Of a stretch of 62,789 nt of DNA, positions 35,300 to 45,136 are shown piece by piece. Both the position numbers and the translations under genes were made by a program. Source of the stretch: Sphingomonadaceae bacterium (GTDB lineage Bacteria; Pseudomonadota; Alphaproteobacteria; Sphingomonadales; Sphingomonadaceae); NCBI GenBank assembly GCA_947472735.1, contig CANJBY010000008.1, positions 1 through 62,789 on the forward strand, given 5' to 3'. A model generated the notes under the pieces. It made no database searches, was not told where the DNA came from, and was given only the letters and a program-made list of their open reading frames with translations. Positions within the stretch are counted from its first letter, which is position 1; the number at the start of each line of letters is the position of its first letter.

Positions 35300-35595
35300 T
35301 GGTCGGTCTCCCCGTTGGTGCAGCTTGAAGCCTCACGCATCCATGGCCGCAGGGCCAGCCGGTTCACTTCGGAAACGGTGGTAATGCGACCACGGACGCC
35401 CTCGGCGCCGAAGCCTCGGCACGTGAATGACGTGTCAATATCGCCGAAACCTTAAGAAGCCGGTATTGTTCCAAGGCTCGAAATTAATTTCGAATCGGAG
35501 CCATCCAGCCCCTTGGTGACCGCGACCTTGCCAGCACGACTCGCAGGTCCTAAATCCTCGCCGATCCTCCCGCCCGCATCGCACCGGACCCACCC
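35300..35595. other. intergenic region upstream of lolC
   Basis: This 296-nt gap lies between the start of a small minus-strand gene and lolC on the plus strand. Apart from the palindrome at 35478-35493 and a C-rich stretch before lolC, I see no gene or RNA structure in it. Confidence 0.45.
35478..35493. promoter_or_regulatory. perfect 16-bp palindrome
   Basis: TCGAAATTAATTTCGA is perfectly self-complementary. It is framed by GGCTC at 35475-35479 and GAGCC at 35498-35502, which could add a second stem. It sits about 103 bp upstream of lolC and could be an operator for that operon; the binding protein is unknown. Confidence 0.4.
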
Positions 35596-36837
35596 TTGAT
35601 CCTTACCCCATTCGAATGGACCATCGCCAAGCGCTACATGCTACCCGGGCGCGGCGAGGCCTTCATCGCGCTCGTCGCGGGGATCAGCCTGGCGGCGGTG
35701 GCGCTGGGGGTGGCAGCGCTGGTCATCGTGATGAGCGTGATGAACGGATTCCGCGCCGAACTGTTCGACAAGATCGTGGGGCTCAACGGTCACGCAATCA
35801 TCCAGGCTTATGGCGGGCGACTGGACAATTGGCAGGGCATCCTGCGCGAGGTGCGCGCCACCCCGGGCGTGATCCAGGCATCGCCGCTGATCGAGCAGCC
35901 CTTGCTGGCCAGCCTCAATGGACGGGTCGAAGCGATCCTGGTGCGCGGAAACACTGCGGAAGACATCGCGCGGATCAAGCCGAACGTGAAAATCGGCAGC
36001 CTGGGCGAGTTGCAGCCGGGCCGCAACAACGTGGCGATCGGCTCGCAACTGGCGCAGAACCTTGGCGCGCAAGTTGGTGACACGATCACCATCATCAATC
36101 CCCAGGGCCGCTCCACCCCGTTCGGCACGGTCCCGCGCGAGATCGGCTACCGGGTCGCCACGATCTTCGAGATTGGCGTTTACGATTATGACGAGCGGTT
36201 CGTGGTCATGCCCATGCAGGAAGCACAGACCCTGCTGCTGACGGGTGACGCGATCGGGATGATCGAGATCAAGACCACCGATCCCGACAATGTTACCGAA
36301 CTGCTGGCACCCCTGTCGCGCAAGCTCGCCGGGCAGGCAGTAGTGACGGACTGGAAAACGATCAACGCCAGCCTGTTCGAGGCGCTGGCGGTGGAACGCG
36401 TGGCGATGTTCGTGGTGCTCTCGCTGATCGTTCTGGTGGCGGTCTTCAACATCCTTTCCTCGCTGATCATGCTGGTGCGGGCGAAAACCCGCGACATCGC
36501 GATCCTGCGCACCATGGGGGCGACCCGCGCTTCGTTGATGAAGATCTTCGTGACCGCCGGCTTCCTGATCGGCGCAGTTGGTACCGCGCTGGGGCTGGCG
36601 CTGGGCTTCGCCTTCCTGTTTTTCCGGCAGCCGATCGTCAGGCTGATCGAGCTGCTGACCGGGCAGAACCTGTGGGATCCCAAGATCCGCTTCCTGACCG
36701 AACTGCCCTCGCGGTCGGACCCGTTCGAGATATTCATGATCAGCGCGATGGCGCTGGTGCTCTCGTTCCTGTTCACGCTCTATCCGGCGCGCAAGGCGGC
36801 GAGCACCGACCCGGTCCAGGTGTTGCGCTATGAATAG
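35596..36837 (+). CDS. lolC: lipoprotein-releasing ABC transporter permease LolC/LolE
   Basis: This encodes 413 aa. One span near residue 25-48 ([28 protein letters not shown]) is followed by a large periplasmic domain and three spans in the last 150 residues ([37 protein letters not shown] and [15 protein letters not shown]). NGFRAEL and [14 protein letters not shown] are FtsX/LolC signatures. It extracts outer-membrane lipoproteins for LolA. The TTG start gives the family start [13 protein letters not shown]; no strong Shine-Dalgarno is seen. A single gene, so the complex is probably a homodimer (LolF-like). It overlaps lolD by 8 nt. Confidence 0.93.
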   Translation: MILTPFEWTIAKRYMLPGRGEAFIALVAGISLAAVALGVAALVIVMSVMNGFRAELFDKIVGLNGHAIIQAYGGRLDNWQGILREVRATPGVIQASPLIEQPLLASLNGRVEAILVRGNTAEDIARIKPNVKIGSLGELQPGRNNVAIGSQLAQNLGAQVGDTITIINPQGRSTPFGTVPREIGYRVATIFEIGVYDYDERFVVMPMQEAQTLLLTGDAIGMIEIKTTDPDNVTELLAPLSRKLAGQAVVTDWKTINASLFEALAVERVAMFVVLSLIVLVAVFNILSSLIMLVRAKTRDIAILRTMGATRASLMKIFVTAGFLIGAVGTALGLALGFAFLFFRQPIVRLIELLTGQNLWDPKIRFLTELPSRSDPFEIFMISAMALVLSFLFTLYPARKAASTDPVQVLRYE

Positions 36838-37531
36838 CGATGCTTTCCTGGACCATCTCGGCAAGCCGGTGGCTCGCCTCCGCGGGCTGACGCGCAGCTT
36901 CGAGCAGGGCGGGGAGCGGATCGAGGTGCTGCGCGGGGTCGACCTCGATATCCATCCCGGCGAGATCATCGCGCTGCTTGGTCCGTCCGGATCGGGCAAG
37001 TCCACTCTACTGCAGGCGGTCGGGATGCTCGAGGGCGGGTTTGGCGGCCGAATCGAGATCGCCGGGCATGAAGTTGTGGGGCTGGACGGAGACGCGCGCA
37101 CCAGCTTGCGCCGCGAACACGTGGGGTTCGTCTACCAGTTCCATCACCTGCTGCCCGACTTCTCGGCCAAGGAAAACGTGATCCTGCCGCAGCTGATCGC
37201 CGACGTCCCGGCAGCCGAAGCGGAGGTCCGCGCGACCGAGCTGCTCGGTTCGCTCGGCCTTGGCGCGCGGCTTGATCACCGCCCGAGCCAGCTTTCCGGC
37301 GGTGAGCAGCAGCGCGTCGCAGTGGCGCGCGCGCTTGCCAATCGTCCGCTGCTGGTGCTGGCGGACGAGCCAACCGGCAACCTTGATGAAGCTACCGCCG
37401 ACAAGGTCTTCCGCGAGTTCATCAAGCTGGTCAGGGAACACGGCAGCGCCGCGTTGGTTGCGACCCATAACGAACGGCTGGCTTACCAGATGGACCGGGT
37501 GGTAAGGCTGCACGAAGGGGTGATCGAATAG
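36830..37531 (+). CDS. lolD: lipoprotein-releasing system ATP-binding protein LolD
   Basis: This encodes 233 aa, the ATPase partner of LolC. Motifs: Walker [11 protein letters not shown]-loop followed by [18 protein letters not shown], signature LSGGEQQRV, Walker [13 protein letters not shown] and the switch [15 protein letters not shown] with a Phe-His pair near the Q-loop is typical of LolD. It starts inside the last codons of lolC, so both are translated as a unit. Confidence 0.95.
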   Translation: MNSDAFLDHLGKPVARLRGLTRSFEQGGERIEVLRGVDLDIHPGEIIALLGPSGSGKSTLLQAVGMLEGGFGGRIEIAGHEVVGLDGDARTSLRREHVGFVYQFHHLLPDFSAKENVILPQLIADVPAAEAEVRATELLGSLGLGARLDHRPSQLSGGEQQRVAVARALANRPLLVLADEPTGNLDEATADKVFREFIKLVREHGSAALVATHNERLAYQMDRVVRLHEGVIE

Positions 37532-37560
37532 CCCCGTCCAACACCCAGGGGAATGCGATC

Positions 37561-38040
37561 ATGGCGACGATTGCCGATTTCACCGCACAGCTGCCGAATG
37601 GCGAGGAAGTCAGTCTGGTCGACAAGCTCGGCAAGGTCCTGCTGATCGTCAACACCGCGAGCAAGTGCGGCTTCACTCCGCAGTACGACGGGCTGGAAGC
37701 GCTGTGGCGCAAGTATCGCGATCGCGGGTTCGAGGTCATCGCCTTTCCCTGCAACCAGTTCGGCGGACAGGAACCGGGCACTGCCGACGAGATCGCCGAG
37801 TTCTGCAAGGTCAATTTCGGGCTGAGTTTCCCGTTGATGGCCAAGGTCGACGTGAACGGCGATGATGCGATGCCGCTATACACCTGGCTCAAGTCCGAAG
37901 CTCCGGGGCTGCTCGGCTCAAAGGGGATCAAGTGGAACTTCACCAAGTTCCTGATCGACCGCCAGGGCAAAGTGGTGCGCCGCTATGCGCCCACCGACAA
38001 GCCGGAAGGCTTGGAAAAGGACATCGAGGAACTGCTGTAA
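37561..38040 (+). CDS. glutathione peroxidase
   Basis: This encodes 159 aa, a thioredoxin-fold peroxidase. Cys36 in ASKCGFTPQY is the peroxidatic Cys (no selenocysteine), FPCNQFGGQEPG gives Gln and the resolving Cys region, and KWNFTKFL supplies Trp-Asn of the catalytic tetrad. Non-selenium bacterial enzymes often use thioredoxin rather than glutathione. It sits 29 nt after lolD and 4 nt before a phosphatase gene, likely an extension of the same transcript. Confidence 0.94.
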   Translation: MATIADFTAQLPNGEEVSLVDKLGKVLLIVNTASKCGFTPQYDGLEALWRKYRDRGFEVIAFPCNQFGGQEPGTADEIAEFCKVNFGLSFPLMAKVDVNGDDAMPLYTWLKSEAPGLLGSKGIKWNFTKFLIDRQGKVVRRYAPTDKPEGLEKDIEELL

Positions 38041-38044
38041 GGCG

Positions 38045-38515
38045 ATGACCCAGCCGGCCGTCCTGTTCGTCTGCCTTGGCAACATCTGCCGCTCGCCGCT
38101 GGCCGAGGCCGCGTTCCGACTGGCCGCCGACGAAGCGGGCCTCGCGGTCGAGGTTGATTCGGCCGGCACTGGCGATTGGCATGTCGGACACCCGCCCGAT
38201 CACCGCGCACAGGAAGTGGCCCGCGCCAATGGTATCGACATTTCGCACTACCGCGCCCGCCAGCTCACCGCGGATGACTTCCACCGCTTCGATCATATCC
38301 TGGTGATGGACCGCTCCAATCTGACCGACGCGGCGGCCCGAGCGCCAGCCGATGCCCCGGTCAGGCCGATGATGCTGCTCGATCTGGTTCCCGGACGCGA
38401 GGGCGCCGAAGTCTCCGATCCTTACTACGGCGGCGAGGAGTTCTTCGAGGCGACCTGGGAAGACGTTACCCGGGCGGCGCGGGCCTTGGTGGCCCGACTG
38501 CAATCCGCAGGTTGA
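38045..38515 (+). CDS. low-molecular-weight protein-tyrosine phosphatase
   Basis: This encodes 156 aa. The P-loop CLGNICRSPLAE near the start (Cys10, Arg16) follows C-X5-R-S, and the general acid Asp is in VSDPYYGG. It dephosphorylates tyrosine in proteins, often regulating polysaccharide export kinases; no Wzc-type kinase is nearby. The arsenate reductase group has a similar loop, but the DPYYGG segment fits the phosphatase group. ATG 38045 lies 4 nt after the glutathione peroxidase stop. Confidence 0.92.
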   Translation: MTQPAVLFVCLGNICRSPLAEAAFRLAADEAGLAVEVDSAGTGDWHVGHPPDHRAQEVARANGIDISHYRARQLTADDFHRFDHILVMDRSNLTDAAARAPADAPVRPMMLLDLVPGREGAEVSDPYYGGEEFFEATWEDVTRAARALVARLQSAG

Positions 38516-38555
38516 CCGCGCGCGTCCTTGCGCTAGAAGCCGCCCACCCTGGTAG

Positions 38556-38631
38556 GGGCGCTTAGCTCAGTTGGTAGAGCATCTCGTTTACACCGAGAGG
38601 GTCGGCGGTTCGAGCCCGTCAGCGCCCACCA
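38556..38631 (+). tRNA. tRNA-Val (anticodon UAC)
   Basis: The 76-nt cloverleaf closes fully: acceptor GGGCGCT with AGCGCCC, D arm with AGCTCAGTTGGTAGAGC, anticodon stem TCTCG/CGAGA with TAC at 38589-38591, and a T arm with GGTTCGAGCC. The CCA end is encoded. It decodes GUA and, with a modified U34, other Val codons. No other tRNA is adjacent; trhO follows 64 nt later. Confidence 0.97.
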
Positions 38632-38695
38632 GATTGTCGGTCGGCCCGACAGGGCGCTAGCAGACCCGACTCGCGCCAGACGCTATGGGGCTTCG

Positions 38696-39658
38696 ATGCA
38701 CGTTCCCGATGCCGATCTCACAACACCGCTTTGCGTGGCGGCCTTGTATCGCTTCACCCGGTTCGAAGATTGCGCGCCCTTGCGGCTCCAGCTTGAGGAA
38801 CTGTGCCGTGCAGAAGGCATTCGCGGTACGTTGCTGCTGGCCCGCGAAGGCATCAACGGCACGATAGCAGGCCCGCCGGATGGAATCGCTAAAGTGCTGG
38901 CGCATATTCGCGCCTTGCCGGATTGCGCCGATCTCGACGTCAAGCTGTCCACGGCAACCGCCATGCCGTTCCACCGCCTGAAGGTCCGCATCAAGCGCGA
39001 GATCGTCACGATGGGCCAGCCCGGGCTCGATCCAGTGTCAAATGCCGGCACCTACGTCGAGCCGGAGGATTGGAACGCGCTGATTTCCGATCCTGATACG
39101 ATCGTGATCGACACCCGCAACGATTATGAGGTTGCGGTTGGCACGTTCGAGCGTGCGATCGATCCGCAGACGGCCAGTTTCCGGGATTTCCCTGAATGGT
39201 TTCGGAGCGAGCGTGCGAGGCTCATGGGAACCGGTCGGCCGCCCAAAGTGGCAATGTTCTGCACCGGCGGCATTCGCTGCGAAAAGTCGACCGCGTTCCT
39301 CAGGCAGGAAGGGATCGAAGATGTCTTCCATCTCAAGGGCGGGATTCTCAAATACCTGGAAACGGTGCCCGAAGAGCGCAGCCTCTGGCGGGGTGAGTGC
39401 TTTGTCTTCGACCAGCGGGTGACGATCGGCCACGGCTTGGCTGAGGGAAGCTACGCATTGTGCCATGCCTGCCGCCGCCCGATCAGCAGCGAGGATTGTG
39501 CCTCGCCGTTGTATGAGCCCGGGGCCAGCTGTCCCACCTGCTATCCGGAACGGACCGACGCCCAGCGCGCATCCTACCGCGAGCGTCACCGGCAAGAGTT
39601 GCTTGCCGCTGCGGAGGGGCGCGCGCATGTCGGCGCGGCACTTCCGGATCAGGCCTGA
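38696..39658 (+). CDS. trhO: tRNA uridine(34) hydroxylase TrhO (rhodanese family)
   Basis: This encodes 320 aa. The N-terminal acylphosphatase-like domain includes EGINGTIAG; the rhodanese domain begins near residue 115 and holds the Cys motif CTGGIRCEK; a C-terminal Cys-rich tail (CHACRRP, CPTCYPE) resembles a zinc knuckle and is typical of the group. TrhO uses oxygen to add 5-hydroxyl to U34 of tRNAs that read four-codon boxes; tRNA-Val(UAC) is one of its known substrates in E. coli. The tRNA-Val(UAC) gene lies directly upstream on the same strand. Confidence 0.93.
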   Translation: MHVPDADLTTPLCVAALYRFTRFEDCAPLRLQLEELCRAEGIRGTLLLAREGINGTIAGPPDGIAKVLAHIRALPDCADLDVKLSTATAMPFHRLKVRIKREIVTMGQPGLDPVSNAGTYVEPEDWNALISDPDTIVIDTRNDYEVAVGTFERAIDPQTASFRDFPEWFRSERARLMGTGRPPKVAMFCTGGIRCEKSTAFLRQEGIEDVFHLKGGILKYLETVPEERSLWRGECFVFDQRVTIGHGLAEGSYALCHACRRPISSEDCASPLYEPGASCPTCYPERTDAQRASYRERHRQELLAAAEGRAHVGAALPDQA

Positions 39659-39821
39659 CCGCGGCGCTTGCAGGTTTTGCCAGGGCGCGTGCGCATGGGC
39701 TAACCCTTCGGGAGAAGGCGTTGAATTCCGGATGAGCCGGCTTTCCCCCTCTCGACATCGCGCAGTCGCGCCTATAAGCGACGGGGACCATTCCATACGT
39801 ATGCAAGACCAAGGATCCCGA

Positions 39822-40802
39822 ATGACTTCCACTCCCGCCAGCTCGGTACTCGATCGCGTTCTCGTCCTCGAAATGGTGCGCGTCACCGAAGCTGCGGCGA
39901 TCGCTGCCTCCACGCTGGTCGGGCGCGGCGACGAGAAGGCGGCAGACCACGCCGCGGTCGAAGCCATGCGCAAGGCGTTTGACGAACTGGCGATCGACGG
40001 CACCGTGGTGATCGGCGAGGGCGAACGTGATGAAGCCCCGATGCTTTACATCGGCGAGAAGGTGGGCGGGGCGCAGGGGACGGGCCCGAAGATCGACATC
40101 GCGCTCGATCCGCTGGAAGGCACCACCATCACCGCCAAGGCCGGCCCGAACGCACTGGCCGTGCTGGCCTGCGCCGAGGAGGGCAACCTGCTCAACGCGC
40201 CGGATGTCTACATGGACAAGCTGGCTGTCGGTCCGGGCTATCCCGATGGCATCATCGACCTGGCCAAGAGCCCGACCGAGAACGTCAAGGCCGTTGCCGC
40301 CGCCAAGGGCGTCGCACCCAGTGACATCATCGTCTGCGTACTCGATCGCCCGCGCCATGCCGAGCTGATCGCCGAGTTGCGCGGAATCGGTTGCGGAGTG
40401 GTGCTGATCGGTGATGGTGACGTCGCCGGCGTGATTGCGGTGACCAACGAAGACACCACGATCGACATGTACATGGGATCGGGCGGCGCACCGGAAGGCG
40501 TGCTGGCCGCTGCGGCGCTGCGCTGCGTCGGCGGCCAGTTCAACGGCCGCCTGCTGTTCCGCAACGAGGACGAGAAGGCTCGCGCCCGCAAGTGGGGCAT
40601 CGATGACCTCAACCGGATCTACACCCGCGACGAACTCGCCAAGGGTGACTGCATCTTTGCCGCGACCGGGGTGACCGACGGATCACTGCTCGATGGCGTG
40701 AAGCGCCGCAAGGACGGCACCATGACCACGCACACCGTGGTGATGCGCGCCAGCACCGGCACGGTCCGCTGGGTCAAGGCCGAGCACCGCAAGGGGCGGT
40801 GA
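39822..40802 (+). CDS. glpX: class II fructose-1,6-bisphosphatase
   Basis: This encodes 326 aa, a GlpX-type enzyme that hydrolyses fructose 1,6-bisphosphate during gluconeogenesis. Its metal and phosphate loops include VIGEGERDEAPML, ALDPLEGTT and the stretch SGGAPEGVLAAAALRCVGG. The ATG at 39822 has AAGGA 7 nt upstream; an alternative ATG at 39801 would add seven residues. No FBPase I is nearby. It ends 6 nt from the convergent smc end. Confidence 0.95.
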   Translation: MTSTPASSVLDRVLVLEMVRVTEAAAIAASTLVGRGDEKAADHAAVEAMRKAFDELAIDGTVVIGEGERDEAPMLYIGEKVGGAQGTGPKIDIALDPLEGTTITAKAGPNALAVLACAEEGNLLNAPDVYMDKLAVGPGYPDGIIDLAKSPTENVKAVAAAKGVAPSDIIVCVLDRPRHAELIAELRGIGCGVVLIGDGDVAGVIAVTNEDTTIDMYMGSGGAPEGVLAAAALRCVGGQFNGRLLFRNEDEKARARKWGIDDLNRIYTRDELAKGDCIFAATGVTDGSLLDGVKRRKDGTMTTHTVVMRASTGTVRWVKAEHRKGR

Positions 40803-40808
40803 GGGCGC

Positions 40809-43800
40809 TTACTCCGCCGCCAGCAGTTCTTCCGCTGCGCCCAGATCGACGCTGACCAGGCGGGAAATGCCTTGTTCAACCATGGTCACGCCGAACAGGC
40901 GGTGCATGCGGCTCATCGTCACCGCGTTGTGGGTGACGATCAGGTAGCGGGTGTCGGTTTCGGCCACCATCGCGTCGAGCAGGTCGCAGAACCGTTCGAT
41001 GTTGGCGTCATCAAGCGGGGCGTCGACTTCGTCGAGCACGCAGATCGGCGCGGGGTTGGTGAGGAACAGCGCGAAAATCAGCGCGATGGCCGTCAGCGCC
41101 TGCTCGCCGCCCGATAGCAGGGTGAGCGATTGCAGCCGCTTGCCCGGCGGCTGGGCGTAAATCTCGAGGCCCGCTTCCAGAGGATCGTCGCTGTCGACCA
41201 GCGCGAGGTGAGCCTGCCCGCCCTCGAACAGGCGGGTGAATAGCCGACGGAAGTGCGTGTCGACTGCCTCGAACGCGGCGCGCAGCCGTTCCCGGCCTTC
41301 GCGGTTGAGGTTGCCGATCGAGCCGCGCAGGCGGTGCACCGCCTCGGTCAGTTCGGCCTGTTCGGCCAGCGAAGCGCCGTGGCGCGCCTCGGCCTCGACC
41401 AGTTCGTCTGCGGCGACGAGGTTGACCGGGCCGAGCCGCTCGCGATCGGCCACCAGGCGGTCGTGCGCGGCACTTTCTTCGCCGGCCGCAGCAACTTCTT
41501 CCACGGGGAACGCAAAGCGCTCCGGCAGCAGCGGCGGCGGGCACTGGAAGCGTTCGCCGGAGATGCCGGCCATTTCGGCGCGGCGGTGTTCCTCGTTCTC
41601 GGCCCGGGCGGCGGCCCCGGCGCGGACTTCGCGGGCCGTGGCCAGAGTCTCGTTCGCCAGCGCCAGCGCGGCGTCGATCGTGCGCGCAGCCTCGCTCGCG
41701 CGGCCAAGTGTGGCTTCGGCTGCGGAGAGTTCGGCGGTCAGTCGGGCGCGGACCTGGTCCCCGGCTTCAATCTCGCGGATCAGGCTGGCGGGCTTGGCGG
41801 CTACGATCGCTCGTTCCTGCCCGATCTCCGCAAAACGTTGCTCTATCGCCGCCAGGCGGGTCGCGGCATCGCCGGCGCGGGCCTGCCAGCTGCGGATATC
41901 GGAACGTTGGGCGGCGGTTCGCTCACGCGCGACGGCGAGGGCCTGGTCATGGGCGGCGAGAGCGGCCGTTGCAGCCTGCAAGGTGGTGCGCGCAGCGTCG
42001 TGCCGCGCGTGCGCAGCGGAAAGCTGGGCACGACCGCTTGCCATGTCGGGCAGCGCCGCGCGGCGCTCCATCGCGGCATCGCGCTCAGATGTGGCGAGGC
42101 GCTGCTGGTCGGCAAGATCGGTGGCGGCGCAGGCGAGTTCCACGCGGCGGGACTCGAGTCTGGCCTTGGCCGCCTCGGCCTGATCGACCGCGCGCAGCGC
42201 CGTGCGTTCGGCCTCGGCCGTGCTGGCAACGGCACGCTCTGCGGCGACCAGCGCGACCTGCAATTCCGACAATTCGGCCTGCACCCGCGCCTGCACCGCT
42301 TCGGCGGTTTCAGCCGCAGCGCGCAGCGGCGGCAGTTCGTTTCCGAGCGCGGCAAAGCGGTTTTCCGCCTCGAGCCGCGCGGCCTCGGCCGCGCCTTCCC
42401 CGCGCGAGACGAAGCCGTCCCAGCGACGGATGCGCCCGTCCTGGGTCACCAGCCACTCGCCCGGGGCCAGCACACGGCCATCGTCGGATGCGGCGACGTG
42501 CACCAGTGCGAGCCGGGCCGCGAGTTCAGGGGGGCACTGGGTGACATGCGCAGCCAGGCTTCCCGCGACTGGTTTGGGGGATTCGGCGCCGGTCCAGAAG
42601 CGGCCGTCCTCGCTGGCCGGAGCAGGCCCGATCGGGGCCTTGGCATCGCGGCCCAGCACGGCGGCAAGGGCACGTTCGTAACCCGGCGCGGCGCGCACGG
42701 TATCGAGCGCCTGCGGGAGCCCGTGCTTGGCGTTGGCCTGTTTCGCCCGCGCATCACGATCCCGCTGTAGCGCCAGGTATTCGCGCTCGACGCCGGCAAG
42801 TTCGGCCTTGGCAGTGGCCAGTTCGCTGGAGGCAGTATCGCGCGTGGCTTGCAACTCGGCTTTGCGCGCCTGCTGTGCGTCCAGCGCGGCGCGCGCCTGG
42901 TCCAGTGCGGCGCTTGCAGCGTCGCGGGCCCGCTCGGCCTCGGCCAGCGCCACTGCGGGATCGCCTTCGTTGGCCAGAGCGGCGCGCAGATCGTCCTGCC
43001 GCCGAGACTCGGCATCCAGTCGGGCAAGGCGCTGCCCGGCCGCCGCCACCTCGGCTTCAGCCACCCGCCACTCGGCCTCGACCCCCGCCTGCGCGGCGGT
43101 GGCGTTGGCGAGGGCGAGTTCGGCCTGGCGCAGGTTGCGGTCGGCGTCGTCGAGGGCCGCAGCGAAGAGCGGACGGCGCTGTTCGTCGGCAGCGAGTGCG
43201 GTCTCGCCCTGGGCCAGTTCACGCTCAAGCCGGGCCAGCGCCTCGGCGGCGTCGCGGGTCAGGCGGTCGGCGTCGCCGCGATCCTCTTCGAGGCGGCGGT
43301 GCTGGAGCTCGAGGTCCTTGAGGCGCTGCTCGGCGGCTTCCAGTTGAGTGGTCAGCGAGGCCATGCGGTGGCCGTGCGCGGTGGCATCGTCCCGCCGGTC
43401 GGCCAGCTCGTCGCGCGCAGCCGCCAATGCTTCGGCGGCGGTGTGCTGGGCCTGCTGCGCGTCGCGCGTCGCCGCCTGCGCTGCCGCCACGCGCAGCTCG
43501 GCAGCTTGCGCTTCGGTGCGGGCGGCCTCGGCGGCGGCAGCGGCATCACGCCAGCGGGCGAAGACCAGTCGGGCCTCTGCAATGCGGATTTTCTCGCTCA
43601 CCGCCTTGTAGCGCTCGGCCGCGCGCGCTTGCCGGCGCAGCGAGCCAATCTGCTGGTCAAGCTGGCTCATCAGATCGTCGAGCCGGGCCAGGTTGGCCTC
43701 AGTCGCGCGGAGCTTCTGTTCGGCGTCCTTGCGGCGCACGTGCAGCCCGGCGATCCCGGCCGCCTCCTCGAGCATGGCCCGGCGTTCGGCCGGCTTGGCC

Positions 43801-44237
43801 GCAATCACCGCGGCGATGCGGCCCTGGCTGACGAGGGCGGGGGAGTGCGCGCCCGTTGCGGCGTCGGCGAAGACCAGTGCCACATCCTTGGCGCGAACGT
43901 CCCGCCCGTTGACGCGGTAGGCGCTGCCGGCTCCGCGTTCGATCCGCCGCACGACCTCCAGCTCGCTGTCGTTGTCTCCGAGTTCGGCCTGGAGCACCAC
44001 TTCGGCAAAGTCGCGCGGCGGGCGCTGCGCGGTGCCGGCGAAGATCACGTCTTCCATGCCGCCGCTGCGCATCGACTTGGGCGAGCTTTCGCCCATCACC
44101 CAGCGGATCGCTTCGAGCAGGTTGGACTTGCCGCAGCCGTTGGGGCCGACGACCCCGGTCAGCCCCGGCTCGATATGCAGCTCAGCCGGCTCGACAAAGC
44201 TCTTGAAACCGCTGAGCTTGAGCCGCTTGATCCGCAT
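40809..44237 (-). CDS. smc: chromosome segregation protein SMC
   Basis: This encodes 1142 aa. The N-terminal head has Walker A GPNGCGKSN at residues 31-39; two long heptad-rich, Ala/Arg/Glu-rich coiled coils flank a hinge at about 500-640; the C-terminal head has the signature LLSGGEQAL and Walker B CVLDEVDAPLDD. It forms the dimeric condensin that compacts and separates chromosomes with ScpA and ScpB, which are not in this window. Length and layout are normal for alphaproteobacteria. Upstream on the same strand lie the DsbA-like genes and dciA. Confidence 0.97.
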   Translation of the reverse strand: MRIKRLKLSGFKSFVEPAELHIEPGLTGVVGPNGCGKSNLLEAIRWVMGESSPKSMRSGGMEDVIFAGTAQRPPRDFAEVVLQAELGDNDSELEVVRRIERGAGSAYRVNGRDVRAKDVALVFADAATGAHSPALVSQGRIAAVIAAKPAERRAMLEEAAGIAGLHVRRKDAEQKLRATEANLARLDDLMSQLDQQIGSLRRQARAAERYKAVSEKIRIAEARLVFARWRDAAAAAEAARTEAQAAELRVAAAQAATRDAQQAQHTAAEALAAARDELADRRDDATAHGHRMASLTTQLEAAEQRLKDLELQHRRLEEDRGDADRLTRDAAEALARLERELAQGETALAADEQRRPLFAAALDDADRNLRQAELALANATAAQAGVEAEWRVAEAEVAAAGQRLARLDAESRRQDDLRAALANEGDPAVALAEAERARDAASAALDQARAALDAQQARKAELQATRDTASSELATAKAELAGVEREYLALQRDRDARAKQANAKHGLPQALDTVRAAPGYERALAAVLGRDAKAPIGPAPASEDGRFWTGAESPKPVAGSLAAHVTQCPPELAARLALVHVAASDDGRVLAPGEWLVTQDGRIRRWDGFVSRGEGAAEAARLEAENRFAALGNELPPLRAAAETAEAVQARVQAELSELQVALVAAERAVASTAEAERTALRAVDQAEAAKARLESRRVELACAATDLADQQRLATSERDAAMERRAALPDMASGRAQLSAAHARHDAARTTLQAATAALAAHDQALAVARERTAAQRSDIRSWQARAGDAATRLAAIEQRFAEIGQERAIVAAKPASLIREIEAGDQVRARLTAELSAAEATLGRASEAARTIDAALALANETLATAREVRAGAAARAENEEHRRAEMAGISGERFQCPPPLLPERFAFPVEEVAAAGEESAAHDRLVADRERLGPVNLVAADELVEAEARHGASLAEQAELTEAVHRLRGSIGNLNREGRERLRAAFEAVDTHFRRLFTRLFEGGQAHLALVDSDDPLEAGLEIYAQPPGKRLQSLTLLSGGEQALTAIALIFALFLTNPAPICVLDEVDAPLDDANIERFCDLLDAMVAETDTRYLIVTHNAVTMSRMHRLFGVTMVEQGISRLVSVDLGAAEELLAAE

Positions 44238-44270
44238 CGCGTGAGGTCCGCCTCCTGCCTGGTTTCCGGC

Positions 44271-45029
44271 CTAGCGCGCGCCGGCCTTCTGCAGCGCCGG
44301 CTCGACCACTGACCATTCGGTTGTATCGAGATTGGTGCCGTTGAGCAGCAGGGTCGGGGTGCCGGTAATGCCAGACTCGCTGTACTTTTGCGAGAAGCCG
44401 GCGACCTGCGCGGCCTTTGCGCCATCGCTCAGGCAGGTCCGGGCCTGATCCGCGGCGATCCCGCGGGCTGCGAAGAACTGGGTGTAGCCCAGCGCATCAG
44501 CCATGCCGACCATGCGCTGTTCCGGATTGCCCTGCATCACCGCGTTGGCTTTCTGCTGGACCGCGGGATCTGCCAGCGGTGCGTTCAGCGCATCGAAGTT
44601 GGCGTAGACCTGTTCAACCAGCGGGAAATAGGTTTCCATTCCGCCACACCGGGCGAGCAGGGTCAGGGGTACGTCCTGCGGGTGAATGGCGAAGCTGCGG
44701 AATTCCAGGCTCACCCGGCCGCTGGCGATGTAATCGTCGCGCAGCTTGGCGAAGCCGTCCTGCGCCAGCTTGGCGCAGTGCGGGCACGAGAGCGAGCCGT
44801 ATTCGATCAGCTTGATCGGCGCGGCCGGATTGCCAAGCAGTACCCCGCCATCGGGAGTCTCTGCCACGATGTCGCTCCACGTCTTGCCGGCGGGGGCGGC
44901 AATCTTGGCGATCGGTTCCCCCGTCAGTGCGCTTTGCCCGTCCGACTTCTTGTCGCAGGCGGCGAGGCCGAGGGCCAGCGGCAGCACGGCAAAAGCCAGG
45001 GCGGTACGGCGGAAGCGGAATGCAGACAT
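44271..45029 (-). CDS. DsbA-family thiol oxidoreductase lipoprotein
   Basis: This encodes 252 aa. A signal peptide with lipobox LAAC (Cys25) makes it a lipoprotein; Asp directly after the Cys is the classic inner-membrane retention signal. The thioredoxin-like fold holds the redox pair C82-P-H-C85 and, late in the chain, the cis-Pro loop GITGTPTLLL. DsbA-type CPHC motifs are strong oxidants of periplasmic thiols. It and the next gene (45137) are distant paralogues. It lies between smc and dciA on the same strand. Confidence 0.92.
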   Translation of the reverse strand: MSAFRFRRTALAFAVLPLALGLAACDKKSDGQSALTGEPIAKIAAPAGKTWSDIVAETPDGGVLLGNPAAPIKLIEYGSLSCPHCAKLAQDGFAKLRDDYIASGRVSLEFRSFAIHPQDVPLTLLARCGGMETYFPLVEQVYANFDALNAPLADPAVQQKANAVMQGNPEQRMVGMADALGYTQFFAARGIAADQARTCLSDGAKAAQVAGFSQKYSESGITGTPTLLLNGTNLDTTEWSVVEPALQKAGAR

Positions 45030-45136
45030 GTATGCGAATCCCTCTGGAATGTAGTCTGACAGAGCTAACCCGCCGCGATGGCGACAGGAAGGGTGAAGGC
45101 AGCCGAACCCACGGAAATCTCCACAGCCGCGTGGGT

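Noticed and set aside
38632..38695. A terminator between tRNA-Val and trhO
   Set aside because: Only a short hairpin (GTCGG with CCGAC) and no T-tract; too weak to call.
41253..44312. Two very long open frames on the plus strand opposite smc (505 and 487 codons)
   Set aside because: They are antisense shadows of a high-GC gene with strong codon bias; no ribosome sites, no family resemblance, Arg/Gly/Ala-rich composition.
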